A stretch of 64,000 nucleotides of DNA from positions 186,001-250,000 of the forward strand of contig NZ_JAVKDF010000039.1 in the NCBI RefSeq assembly GCF_040222385.1. Reading direction: 5' to 3'. This stretch comes from Imperialibacter sp040222385. Its GTDB lineage: Bacteria; Bacteroidota; Bacteroidia; Cytophagales; Cyclobacteriaceae. The translations under genes were made by a program, and so were the position numbers. Positions 1 through 9,200 of the stretch are shown here, piece by piece; positions within the stretch are counted from its first letter, which is position 1, and every line of letters starts with the position of its first letter. The notes under the pieces were generated by a model. It worked only from the letters and a program-made list of their open reading frames with translations, was not told the DNA's origin and ran no database searches.

Positions 1-356
1 TTGCTGAGGTCGTTGAACCCGCCAAAGACTCTTTCTTCTTCCTCAGTAAGCACTGTTTCCAGGTACGACTCGTTCAAGACCATTATTTGCTGGAAGGCCG
101 CCTCCACCTGCTGTTGTTTGTCGGCATGTTCAATGTTCTCGGAATCAATAATTCTCTCGATCAAGTGGAGGTGCTCTGCATGCTGAAAAATATAGCTTTC
201 CACCACCAACCGATCCTGAAATATCGAATGGATCGTTTCGCTGATTTTCACCGAGTTTTTCCTTTCTTTCAGGTTATTGAATAACACTAACAAAAAAACA
301 GTCAGGAGTAGTGCTGCCGCTGTTGTTTTGTTTCGAATGCTGTATGTCCATTTCAT
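1..356 (-). CDS. Chemoreceptor-like sensor protein, four-helix-bundle (4HB_MCP-like) N-terminus, partial
   Basis: The gene reads off the left edge of the window, so only the first 118 residues are visible. It begins at the ATG at 356 with a short basic leader and one hydrophobic segment at about residues 12-28. A charged, helical stretch follows that looks like the periplasmic four-helix bundle of 4HB_MCP sensor domains. Its start overlaps the stop of the upstream GreA/Rnk-like gene as ATGA, which suggests coupled translation. The output domain (MCP signalling, kinase or none) lies outside the window. The family call rests on the membrane-helix plus helical-bundle pattern only and is moderate. 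Confidence 0.6.
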   Translation of the reverse strand, partial: MKWTYSIRNKTTAAALLLTVFLLVLFNNLKERKNSVKISETIHSIFQDRLVVESYIFQHAEHLHLIERIIDSENIEHADKQQQVEAAFQQIMVLNESYLETVLTEEEERVFGGFNDLS

Positions 357-754
357 AGCGTCTGAATTTTAGCCTCTTCCATGGCTTGTTCAACTTTCAA
401 TATCTTGAGTTTTTTTGGGCCGCCAGGTAGCGTCCACTGAACAGTCATGCCTTTCCTGAAGCCAATTAGGGCAATGCCAAGTGGCGACAGTATGGATACC
501 CTTTTCTCAGCAATATTTGCTTTATTCGGAAGAGTGACTGTGAAGTTGATTTGTTGTTTTGAATTGATCTCCTCAATTTCAAAATAGGAGTTTAGTCGAA
601 TAACATCTTCCGGTATTTTGTCGTTTGCAACAACCCGAGCACGATTAAGCTCATTCGTCAGTTGTCTTATCTCAGCAGTCTTTAAATGATCCGGTAGATT
701 AGCTATCAGGGATTTAATTGTATTGTGGTCTGCTTTTGTTATAATAGGATTCAT
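353..754 (-). CDS. GreA/GreB C-terminal family protein, Rnk-like
   Basis: This 133-residue protein has an N-terminal helical part and a C-terminal region with the GreA/GreB/Rnk pattern: a segment on carried-through surface exposure (ISILSPLG-like, about residues 86-95), then IALIGFRKG and a W-containing end. Rnk proteins are anti-Gre-like factors that bind RNA polymerase without the full Gre coiled coil. The length fits a Rnk-like protein rather than full-length GreA (about 158 residues). I chose the ATG at 754. An upstream in-frame ATG at 799 would add 15 residues with no family match. The gene overlaps the following sensor gene by four bases. The exact subfamily is uncertain. Confidence 0.75.
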   Translation of the reverse strand: MNPIITKADHNTIKSLIANLPDHLKTAEIRQLTNELNRARVVANDKIPEDVIRLNSYFEIEEINSKQQINFTVTLPNKANIAEKRVSILSPLGIALIGFRKGMTVQWTLPGGPKKLKILKVEQAMEEAKIQTL

Positions 755-1241
755 CGTTACGTCGTATTTTAATTGAACATGACACCAAGCGAATGCCACT
801 GAGTGAATAGGGCATCCGTATGGTGGTATTATGCCGGAAAGTGAAATGCTAGGTTGAATAACGTGCTCCGGGTAGTCAGAGCAAGAAGTCTGCAGGAACA
901 GTACTACCGGCCTCCTTACTTCTTTGATGAAATGGGAGGCCTATTTTACAAAGGCTTTGTTGTGCGTACAAAGCAACACACAGCTATCGATTCCGCCATC
1001 TGGCGAAAAGGGCAATTTGAGTATGTCCTTTGGTTTGCGCACGTTGTAATCTTTTTGCTATTAACAAGATACAACTTAAAATGGTTTGGCAAGCCAATTT
1101 CTGTAATATCGGTTGTTAAAGATCGACTTTTCTCTTCATATGCCTCACCCTTTCTCATAAACCGAACGCTATTTGCAGGAATGAAGAGAGTGGATAGGAT
1201 GCAAATGGCAGGATTTGCAGTGTATCAGCATTTTGATTCCG
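755..1241. other. 487-base stretch with no convincing gene
   Basis: No ORF here resembles a known family on either strand. The longest reading frame is on the plus strand (854-1288, 144 codons). It lacks a signal, repeats or a recognisable motif and runs 47 bases into the 3' end of the convergent glycosidase gene. A minus-strand frame (946-1158) is equally featureless. The stretch must hold the promoter of the minus-strand GreA/Rnk-like gene. The rest may be a decayed gene. Confidence 0.4.
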
Positions 1242-3638
1242 CTACCGCTGAATTGATATCAAATTGTCAACACCTGTTAAACGGATAATAACATTTTCAT
1301 TTTCCGCCGTTGAAGAAAATACCTCTCCATTAACTTGAATTGTGGAGGTTTTTTCACCCTTTAGTTTTAATAATACTGTCCAGCCAGGGTTTCGTTGTGT
1401 TATCTGATAAGTGATCAAGCTGTCTTTTGTATTTTTTGTGAAGCCAATGACGTTGTCCCCCATCAACACATCGCTGATAGAAACATTGTCCCAGCCCTCG
1501 GGCATATCGGGGGCTATCGTCACCAGCTTTTTGTGCGCTTCCGGCTGAATACCGAAAAAATAGTTGACAATAGGCACAGCCACAGCATAGATGTTCCATG
1601 CCTGCACAATCATGCCATAATCAGGGCTCACCTCGTACATGGAGCCGGGCAGGGCGTAGCTAAATGAGTTGTGCAGCTTTTTCAGGTAGCCAAGTGCCTC
1701 GTTGGGGTGCCCGTATCTGGCTTCAGATATCGCTTGCACTCCTGTGGGCAGCGTCATAACAGCGCCCACATAGCTGAACGACTTCCATTTGCTGGAGGCG
1801 TCATTGGCTTCATCTCTGTCCATCCCAGTTACGTACATGCCGAAACGGTTGCTGTACTTTCTGGCAGTAGCTAACGCCTTTTCCGCCTTGATTGAATCTG
1901 CTATCCCCATTTCTGTTGGCGTATTCACGACCCAGTTGTGGTGAACCACGTAGCCGCTGGTGGTGTTCGCAGCCTTGCCGATCAGTTCTTTTTTTGTTTG
2001 CTCCAGCTCTTTGATCGACCATGGTTTATTGATGGTGTCAGCTCGCACAATCGCCGCATCAATCAGCTCAAGTGCCTGCGCCTTTGTGGAGCGGAAGTCA
2101 GCGAACGATTGGGCACTTTCCACCCACCATTCACTATTGATTTTCTTTTTCAGTGCATCGGCCTTCTTCTGGTATTCAGCGCCAAGATCAGGCTCGTCCA
2201 TTTCCATTGCCATTTGCGCAGCAGCTTCATAGGCTTGTTGGGTGTACACCACTACATCCACCATCTCGCTATGTAGCCCATGAATTTCCATCATGCCGGG
2301 GCCGTCCGGATATCCGTTGCCATCTTTGTCCTGTTCTTCGATCCACTTGATGCCCTTCTTCACTTCCGGGTAGTATTTTTCGATTGTCTCTTTGTGACCA
2401 GTCCATTGATAGAACGTCCAAAGCAGTGAGATAAACTGTGGGGTCTCGTTGAGGTTACCTGGATTATAGGTTTCTCCGTTGGTGGAGGTTTCATGAATGA
2501 TCCGGCCATTGCCGTTTAATTCCATCGAGAGCTTTTCAATCAGGTTGATGGTCGAGTTCACTTCAGCCGGGGAGCCAGTAGCCAGCATACCCTGCAGGGT
2601 ATAGCAGTTGTCGGCACCAAACCACCACGGATAGTCGGGTAGCCCGGCGGAAACACCTCTCCCTATTTCCGGCACATCTCTGATAAGCCAGGCGGTATTG
2701 TACTTCACCCAGCGGTACATGGTTTCAATGTCTTTGTCAGGGATGGAGATGGATGATGCCTGAGCTATTTGCTTATACCGATTCATTTTGTTCTTCAGCG
2801 TAACCGAGGCTGTTCCTTTTAGCTGATCATAGGTGGCATGGGCGTCGTCGGCTGATGTGTATGAGCCGGCGATATAGTACTGAACCGGATAGGTTTCGTT
2901 GGGCTGTAAAGTCACCCTCGAAACAATGGTGCCGTCGGTGCCCAGCCCTTTTCTTTCCTGAGGGCAAGGGCTTTCATCGATTCTGTATCCGACAACAGGC
3001 TCGCTGCTGCCAAATATCGTGTACCAGTCGTTGTTCAGGTCTTTTCCTAAATAAGTCTCGGAAAGCTCCTGCAAAAAGAGGGTGTCTCTGCCATTCTCAA
3101 TGTTTTTTCTTTCCGCCAACCACACAGGCCTGAGGTCGACCATGCCTGTGAACGCAAGCTCCAGCGACTTTTCCTCTTCGCTTTGGTTGGTGATAGCATA
3201 TTCTACAATGAGCCCTTCCATGCCGCCGTCAGGCACAAACTGAGTTCTTTGCACAAGTAAATCACCCTTTCGAAAAATATGCTTGTTGGCAAAAGGGTAG
3301 TTGATGAATTCATCGGCCTTATCCAGACACCAGGGAGCCTCTTTGCCAACCTCTCCGATATTCATTGAAAAACCATCCATTAATTTAATCGGGTGATCCC
3401 AGAGACCGCCCATTTCTCCATCTACATGCCAGCCGAGGTCGGGGAAGCTACCATCCTGATGGCCAATCATATAAACCCGGTCGCCGGCCGTCACAAATGG
3501 GCTGCCCAGGTACTCCGGTTTACCGCTGATATGTTCTACGCTGTCCAGGCTGACAAGAAGGCTGGTTGGTTTGGTGTCCGTATCGCAGGACACAAAGGTC
3601 AATGATATCAATAAAAAGCAAAGGAGTTGTTTCATCAA
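1242..3638 (-). CDS. Secreted lipoprotein glycoside hydrolase, six-hairpin (alpha/alpha)6 type
   Basis: The 798-residue product starts with a lipoprotein signal (lipobox FVSC, Cys at 19), so it is probably held in the periplasm or on the outer membrane. The N-terminal half is a beta-rich domain. From about residue 305 it has the (alpha/alpha)6 toroid pattern of amylo-alpha-1,6-glucosidase/GH63/MGH1-like enzymes, with motifs such as DYPWWFGADNCY, NETPQFISLLW and a D-x-D-G-x-G-Y-P-D-G-P loop around a likely acid residue. It probably cleaves alpha-linked oligosaccharides outside the cytoplasm. The exact substrate cannot be read from the sequence. It stands alone between a gene-poor region and pbpC. 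Confidence 0.75.
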   Translation of the reverse strand: MMKQLLCFLLISLTFVSCDTDTKPTSLLVSLDSVEHISGKPEYLGSPFVTAGDRVYMIGHQDGSFPDLGWHVDGEMGGLWDHPIKLMDGFSMNIGEVGKEAPWCLDKADEFINYPFANKHIFRKGDLLVQRTQFVPDGGMEGLIVEYAITNQSEEEKSLELAFTGMVDLRPVWLAERKNIENGRDTLFLQELSETYLGKDLNNDWYTIFGSSEPVVGYRIDESPCPQERKGLGTDGTIVSRVTLQPNETYPVQYYIAGSYTSADDAHATYDQLKGTASVTLKNKMNRYKQIAQASSISIPDKDIETMYRWVKYNTAWLIRDVPEIGRGVSAGLPDYPWWFGADNCYTLQGMLATGSPAEVNSTINLIEKLSMELNGNGRIIHETSTNGETYNPGNLNETPQFISLLWTFYQWTGHKETIEKYYPEVKKGIKWIEEQDKDGNGYPDGPGMMEIHGLHSEMVDVVVYTQQAYEAAAQMAMEMDEPDLGAEYQKKADALKKKINSEWWVESAQSFADFRSTKAQALELIDAAIVRADTINKPWSIKELEQTKKELIGKAANTTSGYVVHHNWVVNTPTEMGIADSIKAEKALATARKYSNRFGMYVTGMDRDEANDASSKWKSFSYVGAVMTLPTGVQAISEARYGHPNEALGYLKKLHNSFSYALPGSMYEVSPDYGMIVQAWNIYAVAVPIVNYFFGIQPEAHKKLVTIAPDMPEGWDNVSISDVLMGDNVIGFTKNTKDSLITYQITQRNPGWTVLLKLKGEKTSTIQVNGEVFSSTAENENVIIRLTGVDNLISIQR

Positions 3639-3723
3639 AAACGCAGCATTTTAGATAGTTAAAAGTACCGATTCCTTTACTTGGAAGCAAAGGTGAAATG
3701 ACTACCGCCGAAGAGCCTGAAGC

Positions 3724-6108
3724 TCATCGCAGGACCTCAAATCCCTGCTTTAACTCATTGCCCTCCTCATCCACAAGTGTAAGCATGTGGGGGCCAGGTT
3801 CCGGGTGGAAGCCCATTTGATGGATGAAATTCGTTGAGCCAACGTAGACTTCATCCAGGTGCCAGTAGATGGTTGAAGCCGGGTTACGGTGCGCCGCTTC
3901 AAATATGGCCAAGCCCGGTTTGCCATCCTGCTCAACCGGCACATATACTTTGGTGAACTCTCTGGGGTAAATTAATTCCATGAAGCCGTTAGCGTTTTGC
4001 TCTGCGCATGAGGACAGAAAAGGTGGTGGCTCTTTGTAGTTGGAATGATACTGCTTGTAGTACCATGCCTGCACAGCCGGTAGCACAAACCAGGGTTTGG
4101 AATGCATTTTGTCGACAGCGTAGCAGGTGCTGCTTACCTGGTTTTTTTCAGCCTGATCCAGATGGAGAAGATGATGGTAGGTGCATCGTTTACCCTGAAG
4201 CATATAGTCAGGTAAATTTGAGTCGGTTGTTTCCGTGCAATACTCGCCTGCCAAAAGTCCGCTTTCTTTGCAGATGCTGACCATCTTTCCGAACGGCTCA
4301 TCGAAGGTGGCGTCGCCATCCAACAGTTCGAATATGCTGAACATCAGCGGCGAGGCAGAGCGAATGCCAGTCAACCCCGGCCGACCCTCACTATCGGCAT
4401 TGCCTACCCAAACACCTACTAAATAACGGTCGTTGAGGCCAATGGCCCAGGCATCACGAAAGCCGTGGCTGGTGCCTGTTTTCCACGCAATGGGCCGGTA
4501 CGAGCCATACATTTCTGCACCTGACATTTCTTCAGGACGCCTCAACTGCTGCATTGCCTGAAAGGCATAGAGGATGGAGGGTGCTGCCAGTAACCCATGA
4601 GATTCCAGGTCACTTTCTTGTTCGGTTGTTTTTAGTGCAAGGTAGGTGTTTGGCCTATAGTCAGCGGTTGAGTAGCCTCTGTTGTAAGGGCGATCCTGAA
4701 AGTTGTTGAGCGCTCTCGCCATGCCAGCAAACATTCCGGACAGTTCCCAAAGAGTCGATTCAGCGCCGCCAAGAATTAAAGAAAGGCCATAATGATTGGC
4801 GGGCTTGTCGAGGGAACACATCCCTATTTGTTGCAGCTTTTGATGCAGCTTTTCGTAGCCATATTCCCGCAATAGAAAAACGAAAGGGACATTGAGACTG
4901 CTGGCAAGCGCTTCATCGGCTGCAACAGCCCCCCGGTATTTTTTATCAAAGTTTTGCGGAGCAAAACCCCGATAAAAGAGTGGGATGTCAGGAAGCAGCT
5001 CCTTTGGTAAGAGAATTCCATCATCCAGCGCTGCGGCGTACAGAAATGGCTTTAGCAGGCTTCCGGGGCTTCTGCGGGCGGTGATCACGTCCACAAACTG
5101 ACCATGGTTGTTGGTTTCGTCACCATTGGGAAAGGAATTGCCTACGTAGGCGAGGGTTTCTCCTGAAGCAATATCGATAACAATGGCGGCGGCGTTGTGG
5201 ATTTCATTGTAGGCCAGTTGCTCTGAATAGCGATCCGTTTTTTCTTTCACCTGGCGTTGCAGAGCAAAGTCCAGGGTCGATTGCACAATGGTACCGGCCA
5301 GACCGTCTTTTTCAGCTCGTTGCAAAAGGTGGAAAGCATCGTTTGGCAGGGGCTTTACTTTGCCGGGCAGAGGTTCAGCTTTTGCCAGCAGGGCCTCGTC
5401 GCTGGTGAGGTAGCCGTTTGCGCTGAGTTTATCTAAAAGGGCGTCTCTTTTGTGTCTGAAGGTGATTTCATTTTTCCCCGGGAATACTGAGGAGGGGCTG
5501 TTGGGCAGTACTGCCAGCGCCGCAGTTTCTGCCCACGAAAGCTGATAAGGCGGGCGACCGAAATACCTCCAGGAAGCTGCCGACAGCCCGACGACATTGC
5601 CGCCAAAGGGTGCGTGGTAAGTATATAGCTGCAGTATCTCCTCTTTGGAATAGAAGAGTTCCAACTTGATGGAAAGCAGGAGCTCCCAGATTTTTTGACT
5701 GTAGGTTCTCTCCTGGTTTTCCAGGGCCATTCTCACGGTTTGCATGGTCAGGGTGCTGCCGCCGCTTACTATTTTTCCCGACCGAATATTTTGCCAAACT
5801 GCCCTGCCAAGCGACACAGGGTTGATACCCGGATGGTAGTGGAAGTACTCATCTTCGAAGAGGAGAATGGCGGCCTCGAACTTTTGCGGCACCGAGTCAG
5901 AAGGAGGGAAGCGCCATTGTCCGTCGGAAGAGATGCGGGCTCCCAGCAACTGTCCATCGGAAGACTGAAGAAGTGTGGCGTATTTCTTAGGAAAAAGGGG
6001 AGACGGCAGGGGGTAAAACAGGACGAGCATTAAAGGAATGGCGAACAAGGCTACCATCCATTTGAACCACTTCCTTTGGAATAAATTTATGAGGACTGAA
6101 CCAGCCAC
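3724..6108 (-). CDS. pbpC: Penicillin-binding protein 1C (bifunctional glycosyltransferase/transpeptidase)
   Basis: The 794-residue protein has one N-terminal membrane anchor (about residues 14-34). A GT51 glycosyltransferase domain follows, with the EDEYFHYHPG motif and GGSTLTMQ in place of the more common GGSTITQQ. Next is a transpeptidase domain with the SLLK nucleophile motif (Ser about 350), an SLN motif and KTGT. The last part resembles the BiPBP_C domain typical of PBP1C. It polymerises and crosslinks glycan strands at the inner membrane. The gene follows an alpha-2-macroglobulin gene on the same strand, as in the well-known yfhM-pbpC pairing in Proteobacteria. The two are separated here by a strong hairpin. 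Confidence 0.95.
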   Translation of the reverse strand: MAGSVLINLFQRKWFKWMVALFAIPLMLVLFYPLPSPLFPKKYATLLQSSDGQLLGARISSDGQWRFPPSDSVPQKFEAAILLFEDEYFHYHPGINPVSLGRAVWQNIRSGKIVSGGSTLTMQTVRMALENQERTYSQKIWELLLSIKLELFYSKEEILQLYTYHAPFGGNVVGLSAASWRYFGRPPYQLSWAETAALAVLPNSPSSVFPGKNEITFRHKRDALLDKLSANGYLTSDEALLAKAEPLPGKVKPLPNDAFHLLQRAEKDGLAGTIVQSTLDFALQRQVKEKTDRYSEQLAYNEIHNAAAIVIDIASGETLAYVGNSFPNGDETNNHGQFVDVITARRSPGSLLKPFLYAAALDDGILLPKELLPDIPLFYRGFAPQNFDKKYRGAVAADEALASSLNVPFVFLLREYGYEKLHQKLQQIGMCSLDKPANHYGLSLILGGAESTLWELSGMFAGMARALNNFQDRPYNRGYSTADYRPNTYLALKTTEQESDLESHGLLAAPSILYAFQAMQQLRRPEEMSGAEMYGSYRPIAWKTGTSHGFRDAWAIGLNDRYLVGVWVGNADSEGRPGLTGIRSASPLMFSIFELLDGDATFDEPFGKMVSICKESGLLAGEYCTETTDSNLPDYMLQGKRCTYHHLLHLDQAEKNQVSSTCYAVDKMHSKPWFVLPAVQAWYYKQYHSNYKEPPPFLSSCAEQNANGFMELIYPREFTKVYVPVEQDGKPGLAIFEAAHRNPASTIYWHLDEVYVGSTNFIHQMGFHPEPGPHMLTLVDEEGNELKQGFEVLR

Positions 6109-6189
6109 GTTTATTACTAAAAGTCAGAGCGATTAATTGGATACAGAGTTGAGGTAGGTCAAAGAAAGCAAAGTTTAGCTGATATAAGA

Positions 6190-6231
6190 AAAACAGATGG
6201 CCTCTATTAAAATAGGAGAGGCCATCTGTTT
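6190..6231 (-). terminator. Strong hairpin with T-tract between the A2M gene and pbpC
   Basis: A perfect 15-base-pair stem (AAACAGATGGCCTCT and its complement) encloses an 11-base loop and is followed on the minus strand by TTTTTCTT. It lies 15 bases past the A2M stop codon and about 80 bases ahead of the pbpC start. It would end or weaken transcription running from A2M into pbpC, so pbpC may need its own promoter in the roughly 80 bases that remain. Confidence 0.8.
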
Positions 6232-6245
6232 GCTACTCGTTTCCC

Positions 6246-9200
6246 CTATTTATCGGTGATCACCTCTACCCACCTTCCGGCCTTGTGGGCGTAGATGGTG
6301 TCATCGTACATGGCTTCGACAGAGGTGGCAGGCATATAGAATTTCCCCTGGTAAGATGCATTGAGCAACACCCTGATTACTATTTGTTTGCTTGCCTGCA
6401 AGTCGAAGTAATTCATGACCCTGTCATCACGAATGTCAGTATAGTCGGGTTTTTGCCCATTGCTCGCATCTTCTGTGCCTTCCAGTCGGGTGTTGATGAT
6501 TTCCCAACCTGAAGGGAACAGTTGAGTGAGCGCCATGTCTTTGTACAGTCCCTTTTCTCCCGGGTTTCGAACGACAACCTCTGCCATGAAGTTGGTCCCT
6601 TGCTTTAGCCTGCTAACGTCGAGCCCGTCGCCGTCCATGGTTTTGTAGCTAACGATCATACTCAGGTTTTTCTCACCTGCAATTTCACCTCCTTCAATGG
6701 GAACACCCTTGCGGATGACTCTTGCGAAGATGGGAGCACTTCCGTTGTTGGTTATCTTGATGGGCTGCTGTTTGTCAGGTGTTTGAAGGTATACCTGGGT
6801 CACATAGTCCTTTCCTCCCGCTGGAGAAAGCTTTCCGCCTACCTCCAAAGCGACAGTGAGCGATTCATCCAAAGGAAAGTCCTGCACATATTTGGCAATA
6901 GAAATAAAGCAATAAGCCGTTGTTTGTGTGCTCATCCATTTGTCTTTATCTCCCATTTCTTTGGCTATTTTCTGTAGTATCCCAAAGGCATCTTCTTTCC
7001 TTTTGAGCTGTAGGAGTGTTTCCATTATCATCGCCTGATCACGCATGGGTGAGCCATAGGTGTAGTAGTATCGCCTGTTATTGTCAGGTTCAACATCTGA
7101 CGAAAGCCCTTCGACAAGCCCGGTTGCCTGCTGATCAAATCCAGCCAATGCATAAGTCAGTGCAAGTCTCCAGCGGGCTTCTCTTTGCAGGTTTACTTTC
7201 TCCTTCATCCTGTTCATAGCGCCCACTGCAGGGCTGCCAGCCAGTGCCAGGGTATACAGCCTGTAGGCCTGGATGAGGTCGTTGTCGTCTTCACCGCTAA
7301 GGCTTCCCCATGCGTCTGCTTTCTGGGTCTGGAAATTGATCCAGGAAGCCAGCATGCCTTCGGGCACACTGTAGCCTTTTTTACGGGCCTCAACCAGGAA
7401 ATGACCAGCATAATTGGTGCCCCAGAAGTTGGCATAGCTGTTGCCGGGCCAGTACGAGAAGCCGCCGCTGCTCAACTGGAAGCTTTTCAGCCGGTTGATG
7501 GCAGCATCGATATTTTTTTGTATCTGCATTTTCTTGTCATCTGGCAGGGTAGTCAGGTTATCAAGATAGAGCTGCGCAAATACCGACGAGGTGGTTTGTT
7601 CGATACAGCCATGTGGGTACTGGATCAGGTAACCCAGACGCTGTTCAATATTCAACGGTGGTAGAGTACTTAGCTCGATGGCCCCTTCGTTTCTTCCTGC
7701 CAGTCCAATTGGCGTGTAGTCGAGGCTCCAGTTTTCGCTCGCACCAAGCACCCTTTCCACGACCTGCGTTACCGGTGGGTTGCGTGGAATGATGTTCATC
7801 TCAATGTCGTAGCTGGCAGTAAGGCTGCCCGACGTGGCCGTTACTTTCACTTTGCCTACACCCAATACCTCTTTCGCTTTCAGGTCAAAGTAAATAACCT
7901 TGTCGCCTTGCCCTGTGAAAGTCACAGACTGCTCGGCGGCACCATCGAGAGCCAGAGTGCCTGTTGCCTCTACTTTTATTTTGGCGTTCTTAACATTGTT
8001 GTCCAACGCAAAGACGTTAACAGGCAGTTTCATGGTTTCTGTTGGCCCGGCTACTCTCGGTAAGGTAGCCAATATCATCAGCGGCTGCTTCACAGGCGTC
8101 GCCTTGTCGGCGAATCCGTATGCTCCGTTGTTGGCAGCGATGACCATGGTTTTTACACTGCCGATGTATTGGGGCAACTTGAGATTGTGCTTGGCCGACT
8201 TGCCCGCTTCAAGGTAAAACGGCCCCAGGTACATAACGACCGGCTTAAACCTGTTGGCTTCGGTTTCTTCTTTGGCTTCAATCTCCCCGTCACCTCCTAC
8301 AGCCAGCAGGCGCTCAATTTTGCCCGCAAAAGCGCCCATCACATCGTCATACACGTCCCAGGTTTTGATGCCCAATGCCTCTCTGGCGTAAAAGGAGTTC
8401 CAGGGGTCAGGGGTTTTGAAGTTCGTAATATCCAGCAATCCTTCATCGACAACGGCAATGGAATAGGCCATGGCTTTGCCACCCTTTTCTGATACTCCGA
8501 TGGTGAAAGACTGCTCAGGGCGTAAATCGTCCGGCATGGCTATCACTGGCTCAAGCCTGGTGCCGGGGTCAACAACTTTCACAGACTGCACCCCATATAA
8601 TCTGATGGGCAAGTCATTAGAAGTTTGCCCGTGAGGTTGCAGCATGGTGAGGCTCACGTAAAAGTTGGGTGCCATGTCGCTGGTGGCTTCAAAGTCAATG
8701 GCCGTGTTGCCTTCCTTGGCTTCCACCCAAAAGGTTTGAAGTACTTTGCTCCCCGACTCCAGGCTGACAAGTATGCGATTGCCAGCTGTAGAGGGTATAG
8801 ACAAAGCGATTTTTTCCCCTACCTTATATTCTTCTTTTTCGATGCCAAAGTCGAGCATGGACGAGCCGCCCAACTCACCTCTTTTGCCTTTGCCGGCCCA
8901 GCCTGGCCAGTCGATGTACACCACCTGACCAGCCGAGTGCCCTGAGATAGGATCTTCCACCCGCACGAAATACCGGCCCCATTGTGGATAGTCTATCCGA
9001 AGGTTCCAGGAGCCCTCACCGTTGTTGGTGTCTATAAAGCCTTCTTTGATAGGGTCACGGTACGAACGGCCCACATAGTTGCTAATGGCGTCATAGGAAT
9101 TGTCCCACCACCATTTCCAGTCCAGCTTAAAGAGCTGTACCTTCACATTGCGTCGGTTGATGGGATTGCCGTCGGCATCGACCGATGCGATGCGGATGGC

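Noticed and set aside
854..1288. Plus-strand reading frame of 144 codons
   Set aside because: No signal, motif or family pattern and a 47-base run into the convergent glycosidase gene.
7185..7664. 159-codon plus-strand frame opposite the A2M gene
   Set aside because: It lies wholly inside a confident gene on the other strand and has no family pattern.
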